Positions 39,142 to 47,133 of a stretch of 64,000 nucleotides of DNA are shown here, one piece after another. The position numbers and the translations under genes are program-made. The notes below the pieces were generated by a model that saw only the letters and a list, made by a program, of their open reading frames with translations, did no database searches and was not told where the DNA came from. Source of the DNA: Pseudomonadota bacterium. GTDB taxonomy: Bacteria > Pseudomonadota > Gammaproteobacteria > Burkholderiales > Burkholderiaceae_C. How positions within the stretch are numbered: position 1 is the first letter of the stretch; each line of letters opens with the position of its first letter. The stretch is taken from NCBI GenBank assembly GCA_018241225.1, contig JAFEEG010000019.1, forward strand, positions 1-64,000. The letters run 5' to 3'.

Positions 39142-40565
39142 ATGGGAACATCAATCGAGCGCCATCTGTCACCTGCGGAAGTGGCGCAACTGCAAGCAAC
39201 GAAGGAATCGGCCGAAAGGATGAGTTCAGGCACAACGCCCGGCAAGTTCGCCTTCTTCGTGGCCTTCGATGGAACGAACAACGATAAGTACAACCTGCCA
39301 CAAGTCAACCCACCATTGTTGGACACCACCCACCAAACCAACATCGCCAATCTTCACGATCAGGCGAAGGTCAATGAGAGTGACACCTTCAAAGTGAGCT
39401 ACTACCCCGGGGTTGGTACCGGAGGCGATCGTGGCAACTGGATCAATGCGAGCGTTTTTCCACCGAGCCGCTTCGCACGTCGGCGAGCGAAGCACTTCAT
39501 GAGTTCGCAGAGCAAGCCCGCGACTACCTGAAGCACAACCCCGGCGCCACCTACCACGACCTCTCCGTCTCCATGGCCAGCTTCAGCCGAGGCGCCGCCA
39601 CCGCGATGATCTTTGCGCACAAGCTCGAAAAGGAAGGCCTGGTGCTCGCCGACGGCACCCAGGTTGCGCCGCCGGGCGCCGTGTCCATCACCAGCAACGT
39701 GATGTTCGATCCGGTGACGCGCTTCGTGGATGAAGACCTGTCACTGCCTTCCAACGTTCGCGGCCAGACGCTGCTGATTGCAGCCCGCGACGAACTGCGC
39801 TCGGATTTCCGCCTGGCCGACTACGCACGCGATCCACGCGTGATGAAGGTCGAACTGGCGGGCAACCATTGCGGCATCGGCGGCGGCTACGACCTGCAGG
39901 GCACTGCGGCCGTCGCGTTGGAGATCAGCACCGCCTACCTGCAGAACAGCGGCGTCGAGGTAGCCAGCGTACGCCCCGAACTGCGCTTCGACCCGCACCA
40001 GCGCGTTGCGATCTACAGCGAAGCCCACCAGATCGCCCGCAACGGCGACGCGATGCAGTCCAACGTGTGGCAAGTGGAAACGAGCCGCGAACGCCACACA
40101 GCCCCCGTGCCCACCCCCATCGTCGTGCCCCATGCGCCGCAGTCCCGCCTGGACGAACCCGGCCACCCCGGGCACTCGATGTTCAAGCAGGCACAAGACG
40201 CCATGCGCCAACTCGACGCCCGGCACAACCGCGCCTCGGACCATCGAACCGACCAGGCAGCGGCCGCCATCACGGCGCAGGCCTACAAGGACGGATTGCG
40301 CCAGATCAATGGGGTCATGCCCAACGCGGATGGCTCCAGGCTCTTTGCCATCGATGGCACCCCAGGGTCGGTGCTCAGCAAGGTGTCGAACGTGCCCACG
40401 GTGCAGGCCCTGGACACGCCCGTCGAGCAAAGCACGCAGGCCTACGAGCAGGCTGCCGAGCGAAACCAGCAGCAGGCGCTCGAGCGCACGATGCAGCGAG
40501 ACCTTCAGCAGCAGCAGCAGCAGCCGAGTCCGCAGGCCCATGGCGGCCCCGTGATGGCGCATTGA
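39142..40565 (+). pseudogene. Tle1/DUF2235-type lipase effector with C-terminal XVIPCD-like domain, frameshifted
   Basis: The N-terminal part (ATG 39142, after AAGGAGG) reads FFVAFDGTNNDKYN and VSYYPGVGTGGD, the opening of Tle1-like (DUF2235) alpha/beta-hydrolases. The frame is lost near 39450 (a missing base in GCGAGCG restores ERFSTEPLRTSASEALHEF). The rest continues in another frame from about 39447 with the nucleophile motif SFSRGAA (usually GFSRG), FDPVTRF and ELAGNHCGIGGGYD. The last 130 residues (EPGHPGHSMFKQAQDAMRQL, ITAQAYKDGL, ADGSRLFAIDGT, VPTVQALDTPVEQS, then a Gln-rich tail) match the XVIPCD that routes antibacterial effectors to the VirD4 ATPase of X-type T4SSs. A protein starting at 39573 could still be made. 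Confidence 0.75.
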
Positions 40566-40566
40566 G

Positions 40567-40585
40567 CAGGCGCTCGCTGCGCCTG
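40567..40585. terminator. Hairpin between effector gene and creA
   Basis: CAGGCGC (40567-40573) and GCGCCTG (40579-40585) form a perfect 7-bp stem with a 5-nt loop, between the convergent effector and creA genes. There is no T-run, so termination is only suggested by position. Confidence 0.4.
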
Positions 40586-40591
40586 AACGCC

Positions 40592-41110
40592 TCAGGGCTT
40601 GACCGGAATGGCGATCGACGCGTCCACCGGCACCGCCGCCACCGCGTTCTGCGGCGAGCCCTCCACCAGCTTGTCCGAATAGGTGAGGTACACCAGCGTG
40701 TGGCGCTTGCTGTCCACCATGCGCACCACGCGCAGGCGCTTGAACATGATGGACTGGCGCTCGCTGAACACCTCCTCCTGCTGCGGCAGCGGCTGGGCAA
40801 TGGCAATGGGCCCCACCTGGCGGCAGGCAATGGCCGCCTCGGCCTTGTCCTCGGCCAGGCCCAGCGCACCCGAGACCCCACCGGTCACGGCGCGCGAGAC
40901 ATAGCAGGACACGCCCTTGACCTTCGGGTCGTCGTAGGCATCGACCACCACCTTGTGGTCGGGGCCGATCAGCTTGAAGACGGTGTCGACAGCGCCGACG
41001 CGCTCGGCCTGCGCCGCGCCGGCGGCCGCGGCCAGGGCCAGGCATGCGGACGCCAGGCGCCCGGCGCTGGCGGACTTCTTGTGTGGCGGACGATGCGCGG
41101 CTGTAGACAT
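40592..41110 (-). CDS. creA: CreA family protein
   Basis: The 172-residue exported protein has a signal peptide (ending GAAQA-ER, near residue 35). The mature body shows the CreA pattern [37 protein letters not shown], then [18 protein letters not shown] and [33 protein letters not shown]. CreA is a conserved periplasmic protein of unknown biochemical role, named for its position near creBCD in E. coli; no creBCD is present here. The gene starts 4 bp after the tesB stop and is the last gene in the run of minus-strand genes. Confidence 0.93.
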   Translation of the reverse strand: MSTAAHRPPHKKSASAGRLASACLALAAAAGAAQAERVGAVDTVFKLIGPDHKVVVDAYDDPKVKGVSCYVSRAVTGGVSGALGLAEDKAEAAIACRQVGPIAIAQPLPQQEEVFSERQSIMFKRLRVVRMVDSKRHTLVYLTYSDKLVEGSPQNAVAAVPVDASIAIPVKP

Positions 41111-41114
41111 CGGG

Positions 41115-42014
41115 TCAGTCCTCCCTGACGCGGATCATGCCCTCTTGCGCCGTGGAGGCAACCAGCCGGCCGTCCTGCGTGAAGATGCTGCCCCGGCAAA
41201 GCCCGCGCGCGCCGCTCGCACTGGGCGAGTCAATCACGTACAGCAGCCACTGGTCCATGCGGAAGTCGCGGTGGAACCACATGGCGTGGTCCAGGCTGGC
41301 CACGCGCAGCTTGTTGCTGAAGAAAGTCAGGGCATGCGGGTTCATGGCAGCGCGCAGCAGGCCGTTGTCGGAGGCATAGGCCAGCAGGGCGCGGTGCACC
41401 AGCGGGTCGTCCGGCAGCGGCGCAATCGCGCGCATCCAGATCTGCGACTTGGGCGGGCAAGGCTCGGGCGCCAGCAGGTCGGGCGCGTCGACCACACGAA
41501 TCTCCAGCCCGGGCGAGAGCAGCGCCCGAAAGCGATACGGCGCCGGCACCCGGTCGCCCAGCGCAATGCGGCGCTCCAGTTCGCTGGGGGCGGACAGCGG
41601 GTCCACCGTGGGGGGCATGGGGTCCTGGTGGTCGATGCCTTCGTCGCGCGTCTGGAAGGACGCGGCCATCTCGAAGATCTCGCGGCCTTCCTGCTTGGCG
41701 ATGACGTGGCGCGTGGTAAAGCTGCGGCCGTCGCGCGCGCGGTGCACGGTGTAGTCGATGGGCGCATGCTGGCCCGGCAGCAGGAAGTAGGCGTGCATGG
41801 AGTGCACGGCGCGATCGGGCGGCACGGTCAGGCCGGCCGCCGCGAGCGACTGGGCCAGCACCTGGCCGCCGAAGACAGCCGGCGTGCCGATGTTCTGGCT
41901 CTGGCCGCGAAAGCGGTCTTCGCCCGTGGGGGCCAGTTGCATCAGGGCAACCAGCTCCGAAACGTAGCGGGCCGCGGTGGCGGCATCGGGCGTGGGGTTG
42001 GGCGTGGGGGTCAT
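41115..42014 (-). CDS. tesB: Acyl-CoA thioesterase II
   Basis: This 299-residue double-hotdog thioesterase hydrolyses medium/long-chain acyl-CoA. It has family blocks [56 protein letters not shown] and the C-terminal [26 protein letters not shown] with the conserved Gln of the catalytic triad. ATG 42014 is the family start. Four bp separate it from creA, so the two are probably co-transcribed. The link to the upstream TRAP/AroE cluster may only be positional. Confidence 0.95.
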   Translation of the reverse strand: MTPTPNPTPDAATAARYVSELVALMQLAPTGEDRFRGQSQNIGTPAVFGGQVLAQSLAAAGLTVPPDRAVHSMHAYFLLPGQHAPIDYTVHRARDGRSFTTRHVIAKQEGREIFEMAASFQTRDEGIDHQDPMPPTVDPLSAPSELERRIALGDRVPAPYRFRALLSPGLEIRVVDAPDLLAPEPCPPKSQIWMRAIAPLPDDPLVHRALLAYASDNGLLRAAMNPHALTFFSNKLRVASLDHAMWFHRDFRMDQWLLYVIDSPSASGARGLCRGSIFTQDGRLVASTAQEGMIRVRED

Positions 42015-42094
42015 GGGGCGCAGCGCACGAAAAGGATCGCAGGAACATAGCAAATCCTGCGCCCGGGCACTGTCCCCGGCCGGTCAGTGCTTTT

Positions 42095-42931
42095 TCAGTA
42101 CTGCAGGCGCGCCAGCGAGCGCAGTCGTTCGGCCGAGGTGCTGGGCAGGCCGAAGAACTCGAGGTAGGCTGGAATCATCTCGAAAAGCATGTCGGTGCCC
42201 ACCTGCACCCGGCAGCCACGGGCCTGCGCGGCTGCCAGCAGCGCGGTGGTCTCGCTGCGCATGACCACTTCGCCGACCATGGTGCCGGCTTGAAGACGTT
42301 CCACGTCGAAGGGCAAGGGGTCGCCCGGGTTCATGCCCAGCGGCGTGGCGTTGACCACGAGCCCGAAGTCCTGCGGGTCGGCGCTGCCGGTGCTGACCGG
42401 CAGCTGCGGGTATTCCTGGCGCAGCCGCTCGGCCAGCGCCTGCGCCGAAGCGGCGTTGACGTCGAACAGCGCCAGCTCGGCAACGCCGGCCTGGGCCAGG
42501 GATGCCGCAATGGCGCAGCCCACGCCGCCCGAGCCCACCACGAGCGCGCGGGTGCTGCCCAGCTGCACGCCCTTGCGCTGCATGCCGCGCACGAAGCCCG
42601 CACCGTCGAACTGGTCGCCCACCAGCCGCCCGTCGGCAAGGCGCTTGACCGCGTTGCAGGCGCCGGCCACGCGCACGGTGGGCGTGACCTCGGCCAGCAG
42701 CGCCAGCACGCTCACCTTGTGCGGCATGGTGATGAGCGCGCCGCGCACGTTGTCCATCTGGAACAGGCCGCGCAGGCTCTGCGCGAACGACTCCGGCCGG
42801 CTGGAAAACGGCACCACCACCGCGTTGATCCCTTCCGCCTCGAAGTACGGGTTGTAGATCATCGGGGACTTGAAGGTGTGGGTGGGGTAGCCCAGGTGGG
42901 CTATGACCTCGGTGCGGCCATCGATCTGCAT
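42095..42931 (-). CDS. Shikimate/quinate dehydrogenase family protein (AroE-like)
   Basis: The 278-residue two-domain dehydrogenase has a substrate domain with variant motifs: KSPMIYNPYFE where biosynthetic AroE has SLSPxIHN, GALITMPHK with the catalytic Lys, and GDQFDGAGFV with the catalytic Asp. A Rossmann domain (ALVVGSGGVGCAIAASLAQAG) and VVNATPLGMNPGDPLP follow. The altered substrate motifs and its position at the end of a TRAP transporter/AroQ cluster suggest a catabolic quinate or shikimate dehydrogenase, not the housekeeping enzyme. NAD versus NADP preference cannot be fixed. It starts 23 bp after dctP. Confidence 0.85.
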   Translation of the reverse strand: MQIDGRTEVIAHLGYPTHTFKSPMIYNPYFEAEGINAVVVPFSSRPESFAQSLRGLFQMDNVRGALITMPHKVSVLALLAEVTPTVRVAGACNAVKRLADGRLVGDQFDGAGFVRGMQRKGVQLGSTRALVVGSGGVGCAIAASLAQAGVAELALFDVNAASAQALAERLRQEYPQLPVSTGSADPQDFGLVVNATPLGMNPGDPLPFDVERLQAGTMVGEVVMRSETTALLAAAQARGCRVQVGTDMLFEMIPAYLEFFGLPSTSAERLRSLARLQY

Positions 42932-42953
42932 GGCGGAATCTCCCTGTCCTGAC

Positions 42954-43952
42954 TTACTTGCGGGCTTTTTCGAGCTCCGCGACGACGGCGTTGACGGTGG
43001 CTTCACCCACCGAGGCGCTGTGCTTGGCGATCACGGGCTTCATCTTCTCGCGCAGCTTGGTGACCTCGGCCGGCGAGAGCTCGGTGATCTGCATGCCGCT
43101 CTTCTTGAGCTCGGCCATGATGCTGGCCGCCTGCGCGCGCGACTGCTCGCGCTCGTACTTGGCCGACTCGGTCGCCGCCTCCTGCAGGATCTTGCGGTCG
43201 CCTTCGGACAGCGACTCCCAGAAGCGCTTGCTGATGACGACCGACTGCGGGTTGTACTGGTGGTTGGTGAGCGTCATGTACTTCTGCACCTCGTACAGCT
43301 TGGCGCCGCGGATGGTGGCCACCGGATTCTCCTGGCCGTCCACCGCACCCTGCTCCAGCGCAGCATACAACTCCGGGAAGGGCAGTGGGGTGGGATTTGC
43401 GCCCAGGGCATTCACCCAGTCGACATTGATCGGGTTGGGAATCACGCGCAGCTTCAGGCCCCCGATGTCTTCGACCTTGGCCACGGCGCGCTTGCTGTTG
43501 GTGAGCTGGCGAAAGCCCAGCTCGTAGTAGGTCAGGCCGACCAGGCCCTTGTCTTCCAGCTTCTTGTGCAGGCCGGTGCCGAAGGGGCCGTCGACCACCG
43601 CGTCGGCTTCCTTGGCGTTGCCGAAGAGGAAGGGGAAGTCGTAGATGGCGAAGTCCTTGACGATGCTGGCGAAGATGCCCGAGTTCATGGAGGCCATCTC
43701 CAGCGTGCCGCCCTGCAGGGCCGACACGTTGGCCTGGTCGCTGCCCAGCGCGCCGCCGGGGTACACGTTGACCTTGAGCTTGCCACCCGACTTGGCCGCC
43801 ACGATTTCCGCGAACTTCTGCATGCCCAGAACAATGGGGTGGCCCTCGGCGTTCTGGTTGGCGAACTTGATGGTGCGGGTCTGCGCCTGGGCCAGGCCCA
43901 GCGCGCCCAGCGCAGCAGCGGCCAGCACGGTCTTGAGGAAGATGCGTTTCAT
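42954..43952 (-). CDS. dctP: TRAP transporter substrate-binding protein DctP
   Basis: The 332-residue extracytoplasmic solute receptor has a signal peptide to about residue 23 (LGLAQA-QT). The DctP fold shows IKFANQNAEGHPIVLGMQKFAEIV and LKLRVIPNPINVDWVNALG, with the conserved Arg that pairs with the ligand carboxylate, and GAVDGQENPVATI. TRAP receptors of this class bind organic acids. It lies directly after the DctM gene and is the receptor most probably paired with that permease; the AroE-like gene follows. Confidence 0.93.
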   Translation of the reverse strand: MKRIFLKTVLAAAALGALGLAQAQTRTIKFANQNAEGHPIVLGMQKFAEIVAAKSGGKLKVNVYPGGALGSDQANVSALQGGTLEMASMNSGIFASIVKDFAIYDFPFLFGNAKEADAVVDGPFGTGLHKKLEDKGLVGLTYYELGFRQLTNSKRAVAKVEDIGGLKLRVIPNPINVDWVNALGANPTPLPFPELYAALEQGAVDGQENPVATIRGAKLYEVQKYMTLTNHQYNPQSVVISKRFWESLSEGDRKILQEAATESAKYEREQSRAQAASIMAELKKSGMQITELSPAEVTKLREKMKPVIAKHSASVGEATVNAVVAELEKARK

Positions 43953-44000
43953 GGTTCTCGTCTCCGTTCGTCGTCGTTGTTGGAAAGTGAAAGGGCTGGG

Positions 44001-45281
44001 TCAGCCGGCCAGCCAGCGCGCCGGCACGGTCACCAGGCTGGGGAAGAACACCAGCAGGAACATCAGCGCGAACTGGGCCACCATGAAGGGCCACACGCCC
44101 TTGGTCACCTCGTCCATGCTGACCTTGCCGACGCCGGCCACCGTGCTCAGCACCGTGCCCACCGGCGGCGTGATCAGGCCGATGGCGTTGTTGATCATGA
44201 ACAGCACGCCGAAGTACACCGGGTCGATGCCCGCGGCCTTGACCAGCGGCATGAACACCGGCGTGAGGATCAGGATGGTGGGCGTCATGTCCATGGCCGT
44301 GCCCACCAGCATGGTGATGACCATGATGGCCAGCATGAGCATCGTGGGGTTGTCCAGCAGCGGCTTGAGCATGGACACCAGCTCGGCCGGCAGGTTGGCC
44401 ACGGTGATCATCCAGGCCGAGACCATGGCCGCCGCCACCAGGAACATGATCACAGCCGTGGTCTGCGCCGCCGCGGCGAACAGGCCGAACAGCTGCGAGG
44501 GCTTGAGCTCCTTGTAGATCACGGTGGAGACGAACAGCGCGTACACCGCTGCGACTACGGCCGCCTCTGTGGGGGTGAACACGCCGAACTTCAGGCCCAC
44601 CACCACGATCAGCGGCAGGACCAGCGCAAAGGTGGCGTCTTTCAGGGCTGCCAGCACCTCGCGCCGGCTGGCGCGCGGGGCGGCCTGGATCTTTTCCTTG
44701 CGCACCAGCCACGCCCAGGTGACCCACAGCGCCGCACCCAGCATGAGGCCCGGCGCAATGCCGGCCAGGAACAGCTTGGAGATCGACACGTTGGCCGCCA
44801 CGCCGAAGATGACGAAGCCGATGGACGGCGGGATGATCGGCGCGATGATGCTGGCCGCCGACAGCAGGCCCGCAGAGCGCGCCGTGTCGTAGCCGGCGCG
44901 GTTCATCATGGGCAGCAGCAGCGCGGCCAGCGCGGCGGCGTCCGCCACGGCCGAGCCCGACAGCGCGGCCATGATCACCGCCGCCATGATGCCCACGTAG
45001 CCCAGGCCGCCCTTGATGTGGCCCACCAGCGTCATCGCGAAGTTGACGATGCGCTTGGACAGGCCGCCCGCATTCATGATCTCGCCGGCCAGCATGAAGA
45101 AGGGCACGGCCAGCAGCGGGAAGCTGTTGGCCCCCTCGATGGTGTTCTGCGCCAGGATCTGCGCGTCGAACATGTCCATGTGCCACATGAGCGCGGCACC
45201 GCAGATGAGCAGCGAGAAGGCAATGGGCACGCCCAGCGCCATGGCGCCCAGCAGCGCGCCCAGGAAGATGGTGATGGTCAT
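44001..45281 (-). CDS. dctM: TRAP transporter large permease DctM
   Basis: This 426-residue sodium-coupled permease subunit has about 12 helices. Family landmarks include NSFPLLAVPFFMLAGEIMNAGGL, SGSAVADAAALAALLLPMM, SIIAPIIPPSIGFVIFGV and INNAIGLITPPVGTVL. It works with DctQ and a DctP receptor to import an organic acid against its gradient. Its ATG overlaps the DctQ stop (ATGA), and dctP follows after 48 bp. Confidence 0.95.
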   Translation of the reverse strand: MTITIFLGALLGAMALGVPIAFSLLICGAALMWHMDMFDAQILAQNTIEGANSFPLLAVPFFMLAGEIMNAGGLSKRIVNFAMTLVGHIKGGLGYVGIMAAVIMAALSGSAVADAAALAALLLPMMNRAGYDTARSAGLLSAASIIAPIIPPSIGFVIFGVAANVSISKLFLAGIAPGLMLGAALWVTWAWLVRKEKIQAAPRASRREVLAALKDATFALVLPLIVVVGLKFGVFTPTEAAVVAAVYALFVSTVIYKELKPSQLFGLFAAAAQTTAVIMFLVAAAMVSAWMITVANLPAELVSMLKPLLDNPTMLMLAIMVITMLVGTAMDMTPTILILTPVFMPLVKAAGIDPVYFGVLFMINNAIGLITPPVGTVLSTVAGVGKVSMDEVTKGVWPFMVAQFALMFLLVFFPSLVTVPARWLAG

Positions 45282-45847
45282 GCTTGTTCTTTCGCAGCGG
45301 TATGGATGGCGACGGGGGCCGGCTCGGCGTGTGCCGGCTCGTCTTCGGATTCGCGAACACCCACCAGTTCGCTGTCGGCCAGCTGGCCGGTGAACAGGCG
45401 CCACAGGTCGAAGATGAAGATCAGCGCCGCCAGCACCGCGAACATCACGCCGCTGACGTTGAACCAGGCCATGGACACCTCCATCACGGCGCTGGTGGTG
45501 CCGTAGTTGATGACCGTCTGCTCCCACGCGCCGCGAAACATCAGCCAGCAGATGAACAGCATCAGCCCATGCGCAATGACGAAGCACACCTTGCGCCCCA
45601 TGACCGGCAGGCGGGAGATGAGCGAATCGGTACCCAGGTGGGCGCGGTTTCGCACCGCCACCACCGAGCCGAAGAAGGTCATCCAGACGAAGAGCCAGCG
45701 CGACAGCTCCTCCGACACCGTGATGCCGGAATTGAAGCCGTAGCGAAGCACGACGTTGCCAAACACCATGACGACCATGAGCGCCAGGCAGGCAACCATG
45801 AGGATGACGAACAACCGGCAGATGCGGTCTATGAAACGCTGGATCAC
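45278..45847 (-). CDS. dctQ: TRAP transporter small permease DctQ
   Basis: The 189-residue, four-helix subunit of a TRAP transporter has the DctQ signature VSEELSRWLFVWMTFFGSVVAVRNRAHLG (residues about 44-72) and a charged hydrophilic C-terminal tail rich in Glu and Ala. It is the first gene of the dctQMP-aroE run, coupled to dctM by ATGA. The upstream 117 bp hold a candidate regulator site at 45873-45889. Confidence 0.94.
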   Translation of the reverse strand: MIQRFIDRICRLFVILMVACLALMVVMVFGNVVLRYGFNSGITVSEELSRWLFVWMTFFGSVVAVRNRAHLGTDSLISRLPVMGRKVCFVIAHGLMLFICWLMFRGAWEQTVINYGTTSAVMEVSMAWFNVSGVMFAVLAALIFIFDLWRLFTGQLADSELVGVRESEDEPAHAEPAPVAIHTAAKEQA

Positions 45848-45872
45848 GACGAGTCTCCGTTGATATGAATTT

Positions 45873-45889
45873 TGTACGGACTGGTTAGT
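45873..45889. promoter_or_regulatory. Possible TetR-family operator upstream of dctQ
   Basis: TGTACGGACTGGTTAGT (read on the minus strand as ACTAACCAGTCCGTACA) lies 26 bp upstream of the dctQ start. ACCAGTCCGTAC-like elements occur as targets of TetR-family regulators, and a TetR gene is adjacent. Symmetry is weak, so this is only a candidate. Confidence 0.3.
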
Positions 45890-45964
45890 TTTTCGATTCA
45901 GGGCAAACCCCAGCCTGCGGCGCCACGCGATGGCGACGCACGAAGCAAAGGCAGGTGCGGAGGT

Positions 45965-46651
45965 CTACTTGCGCACGAAGCGCACCACCATCTCGGTGAC
46001 GTTGGCGCGGCGCTGTGCGATGTAGCTGGGCGCGAGCATGTCCAGCTTGAAGATGGTGCCGAAGGTGTGGCGGTTGGAGACGTTGAAGAAGCTCAGCGCC
46101 GAGATGGACGCATGGATGTCCACCGGGTCGAGCCCCTTGCGGAAGGCCCCGGCCTTGACGCCGCGTTCGTACAGGTGCTTGATGGCGGCGATGGCCGGGA
46201 TGTTCAGGTCCTGGATGCGCTGGCTCTGCGCCACGTACTGGCCGCGGTTGATGTTCTCGGACATCACCAGGCGGATGTAGTTCTCGTGGTGCAGGTGATG
46301 GTCGAAGGTGAAGGCCACCAGGCGGCGCAGCGCGTCCTCGGGGTCGAGGTCCTGCAGCTTGAGCTCGGACTCCACGTCGCGCACGCGCCGGTACGACTCC
46401 TCCAGCACGGCGAGGTACAAGCCCTCCTTGCTGCCGAAGTAGTAGTAGATCATGCGCTTGCTGGTCTTGGTCGCCTCGGCGATCTCGTCGATGCGTGCGC
46501 CAGCCAGGCCCTTCTCGCCGAACTCGGCCTCGGCCACTTCCAGGATGTTGGCCTGCGTGCGCTCGGGGTCGTTGGTGCGGCCCGGCGGCTTGCGCGCAGG
46601 GGCCGCGCTGCGGCTCTTGCGGCCCGCCGCACCATGTACCAGTTCGTTCAT
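45965..46651 (-). CDS. TetR-family transcriptional regulator
   Basis: The 228-residue repressor has an N-terminal helix-turn-helix (NILEVAEAEFGEKGLAGARIDEIAEATKTSKRMIYYYFGSKE, given in pieces: NILEVAEAEFG, ARIDEIAEATKTS, MIYYYFGSKEGLY) preceded by a basic Arg/Pro-rich leader. A C-terminal ligand domain of the YsiA/TetR_C type follows. It sits between aroQ and dctQ in the same orientation, so the transporter and dehydroquinase genes are likely targets, with a quinate/shikimate-type acid or its CoA/aromatic product as effector. A perfect 8-bp palindrome lies immediately upstream. Confidence 0.92.
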   Translation of the reverse strand: MNELVHGAAGRKSRSAAPARKPPGRTNDPERTQANILEVAEAEFGEKGLAGARIDEIAEATKTSKRMIYYYFGSKEGLYLAVLEESYRRVRDVESELKLQDLDPEDALRRLVAFTFDHHLHHENYIRLVMSENINRGQYVAQSQRIQDLNIPAIAAIKHLYERGVKAGAFRKGLDPVDIHASISALSFFNVSNRHTFGTIFKLDMLAPSYIAQRRANVTEMVVRFVRK

Positions 46652-46663
46652 TCATGCAGTATA

Positions 46664-46683
46664 TGCCGCACCGCAGTGCGGCA
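46664..46683. promoter_or_regulatory. Perfect inverted repeat between aroQ and tetR
   Basis: TGCCGCAC (46664-46671) and GTGCGGCA (46676-46683) are separated by 4 nt. It lies 12 bp before the TetR start and 4 bp after the aroQ stop. A TATACT hexamer (minus strand, 46658-46663) adjoins it. It may be a TetR auto-operator or an RNA hairpin ending aroQ. Confidence 0.45.
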
Positions 46684-46687
46684 TTTC

Positions 46688-47125
46688 CTACTCGCGCACC
46701 AGCTCCACCAGGGCGCGCAGCCCGGCCGTGTACGAGCGCCAGCCCAGCCCCTGGATGGTGGCTTTCACCGCCGGCGAGATGATCGAGTGGGCCCGCCAGC
46801 TCTCGCGCGCGGCGATGTTGGACATGTGGATCTCCAGCACCGGAAAAGGCATGGCCTTGATCGCGTCGTGCAGCGGCACGCCGTGCTGCGTGAGGCCGGC
46901 CGGATTGAGCAGCGCTCCGGCGGCGGTGTCGATGTTCTCGTGGAACCTGTCGATGAGCGCGCCCTCGTGGTTGGACTGGAAGATCTCCAGCTCCACCTTC
47001 AACTCGCCAGCCAGCGCGCTCAGCCGCTCGTTGATCTGCGCCAGCGTGGTGGTGCCGTAGATGTGAGGCTCGCGCCGGCCGAAGAGGTTGAGGTTCGGCC
47101 CATGCAGCACGAGGATCTTCGTCAT
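46688..47125 (-). CDS. aroQ: Type II 3-dehydroquinate dehydratase
   Basis: This 145-residue dodecameric type II dehydroquinase interconverts 3-dehydroquinate and 3-dehydroshikimate. It has ILVLHGPNLNLFGRREPHIYG with the catalytic Tyr, FQSNHEGALIDR, LLNPAGLTQHGVPLHDAIKA and EIHMSN with the catalytic His. Placement among TRAP transport genes and an AroE-like dehydrogenase points to a catabolic (QuiB-like) role. ATG 47125 fits the family; a GTG at 47137 overlapping the upstream dctP stop (GTGA) is an equally possible coupled start. Confidence 0.93.
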   Translation of the reverse strand: MTKILVLHGPNLNLFGRREPHIYGTTTLAQINERLSALAGELKVELEIFQSNHEGALIDRFHENIDTAAGALLNPAGLTQHGVPLHDAIKAMPFPVLEIHMSNIAARESWRAHSIISPAVKATIQGLGWRSYTAGLRALVELVRE

Positions 47126-47133
47126 GGGCGCGC

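Noticed and set aside
40501..40530. CAG-rich stretch at the end of the effector gene as a phase-variable repeat
   Set aside because: It encodes the Gln-rich tail expected after XVIPCD-type domains and is in triplet units, so length changes would not shift the frame.
44001..45587. Longer DctM frame starting upstream of 45281
   Set aside because: The extension overlaps dctQ extensively and is not DctM-like; ATG 45281 gives the conserved N-terminus and an ATGA overlap.
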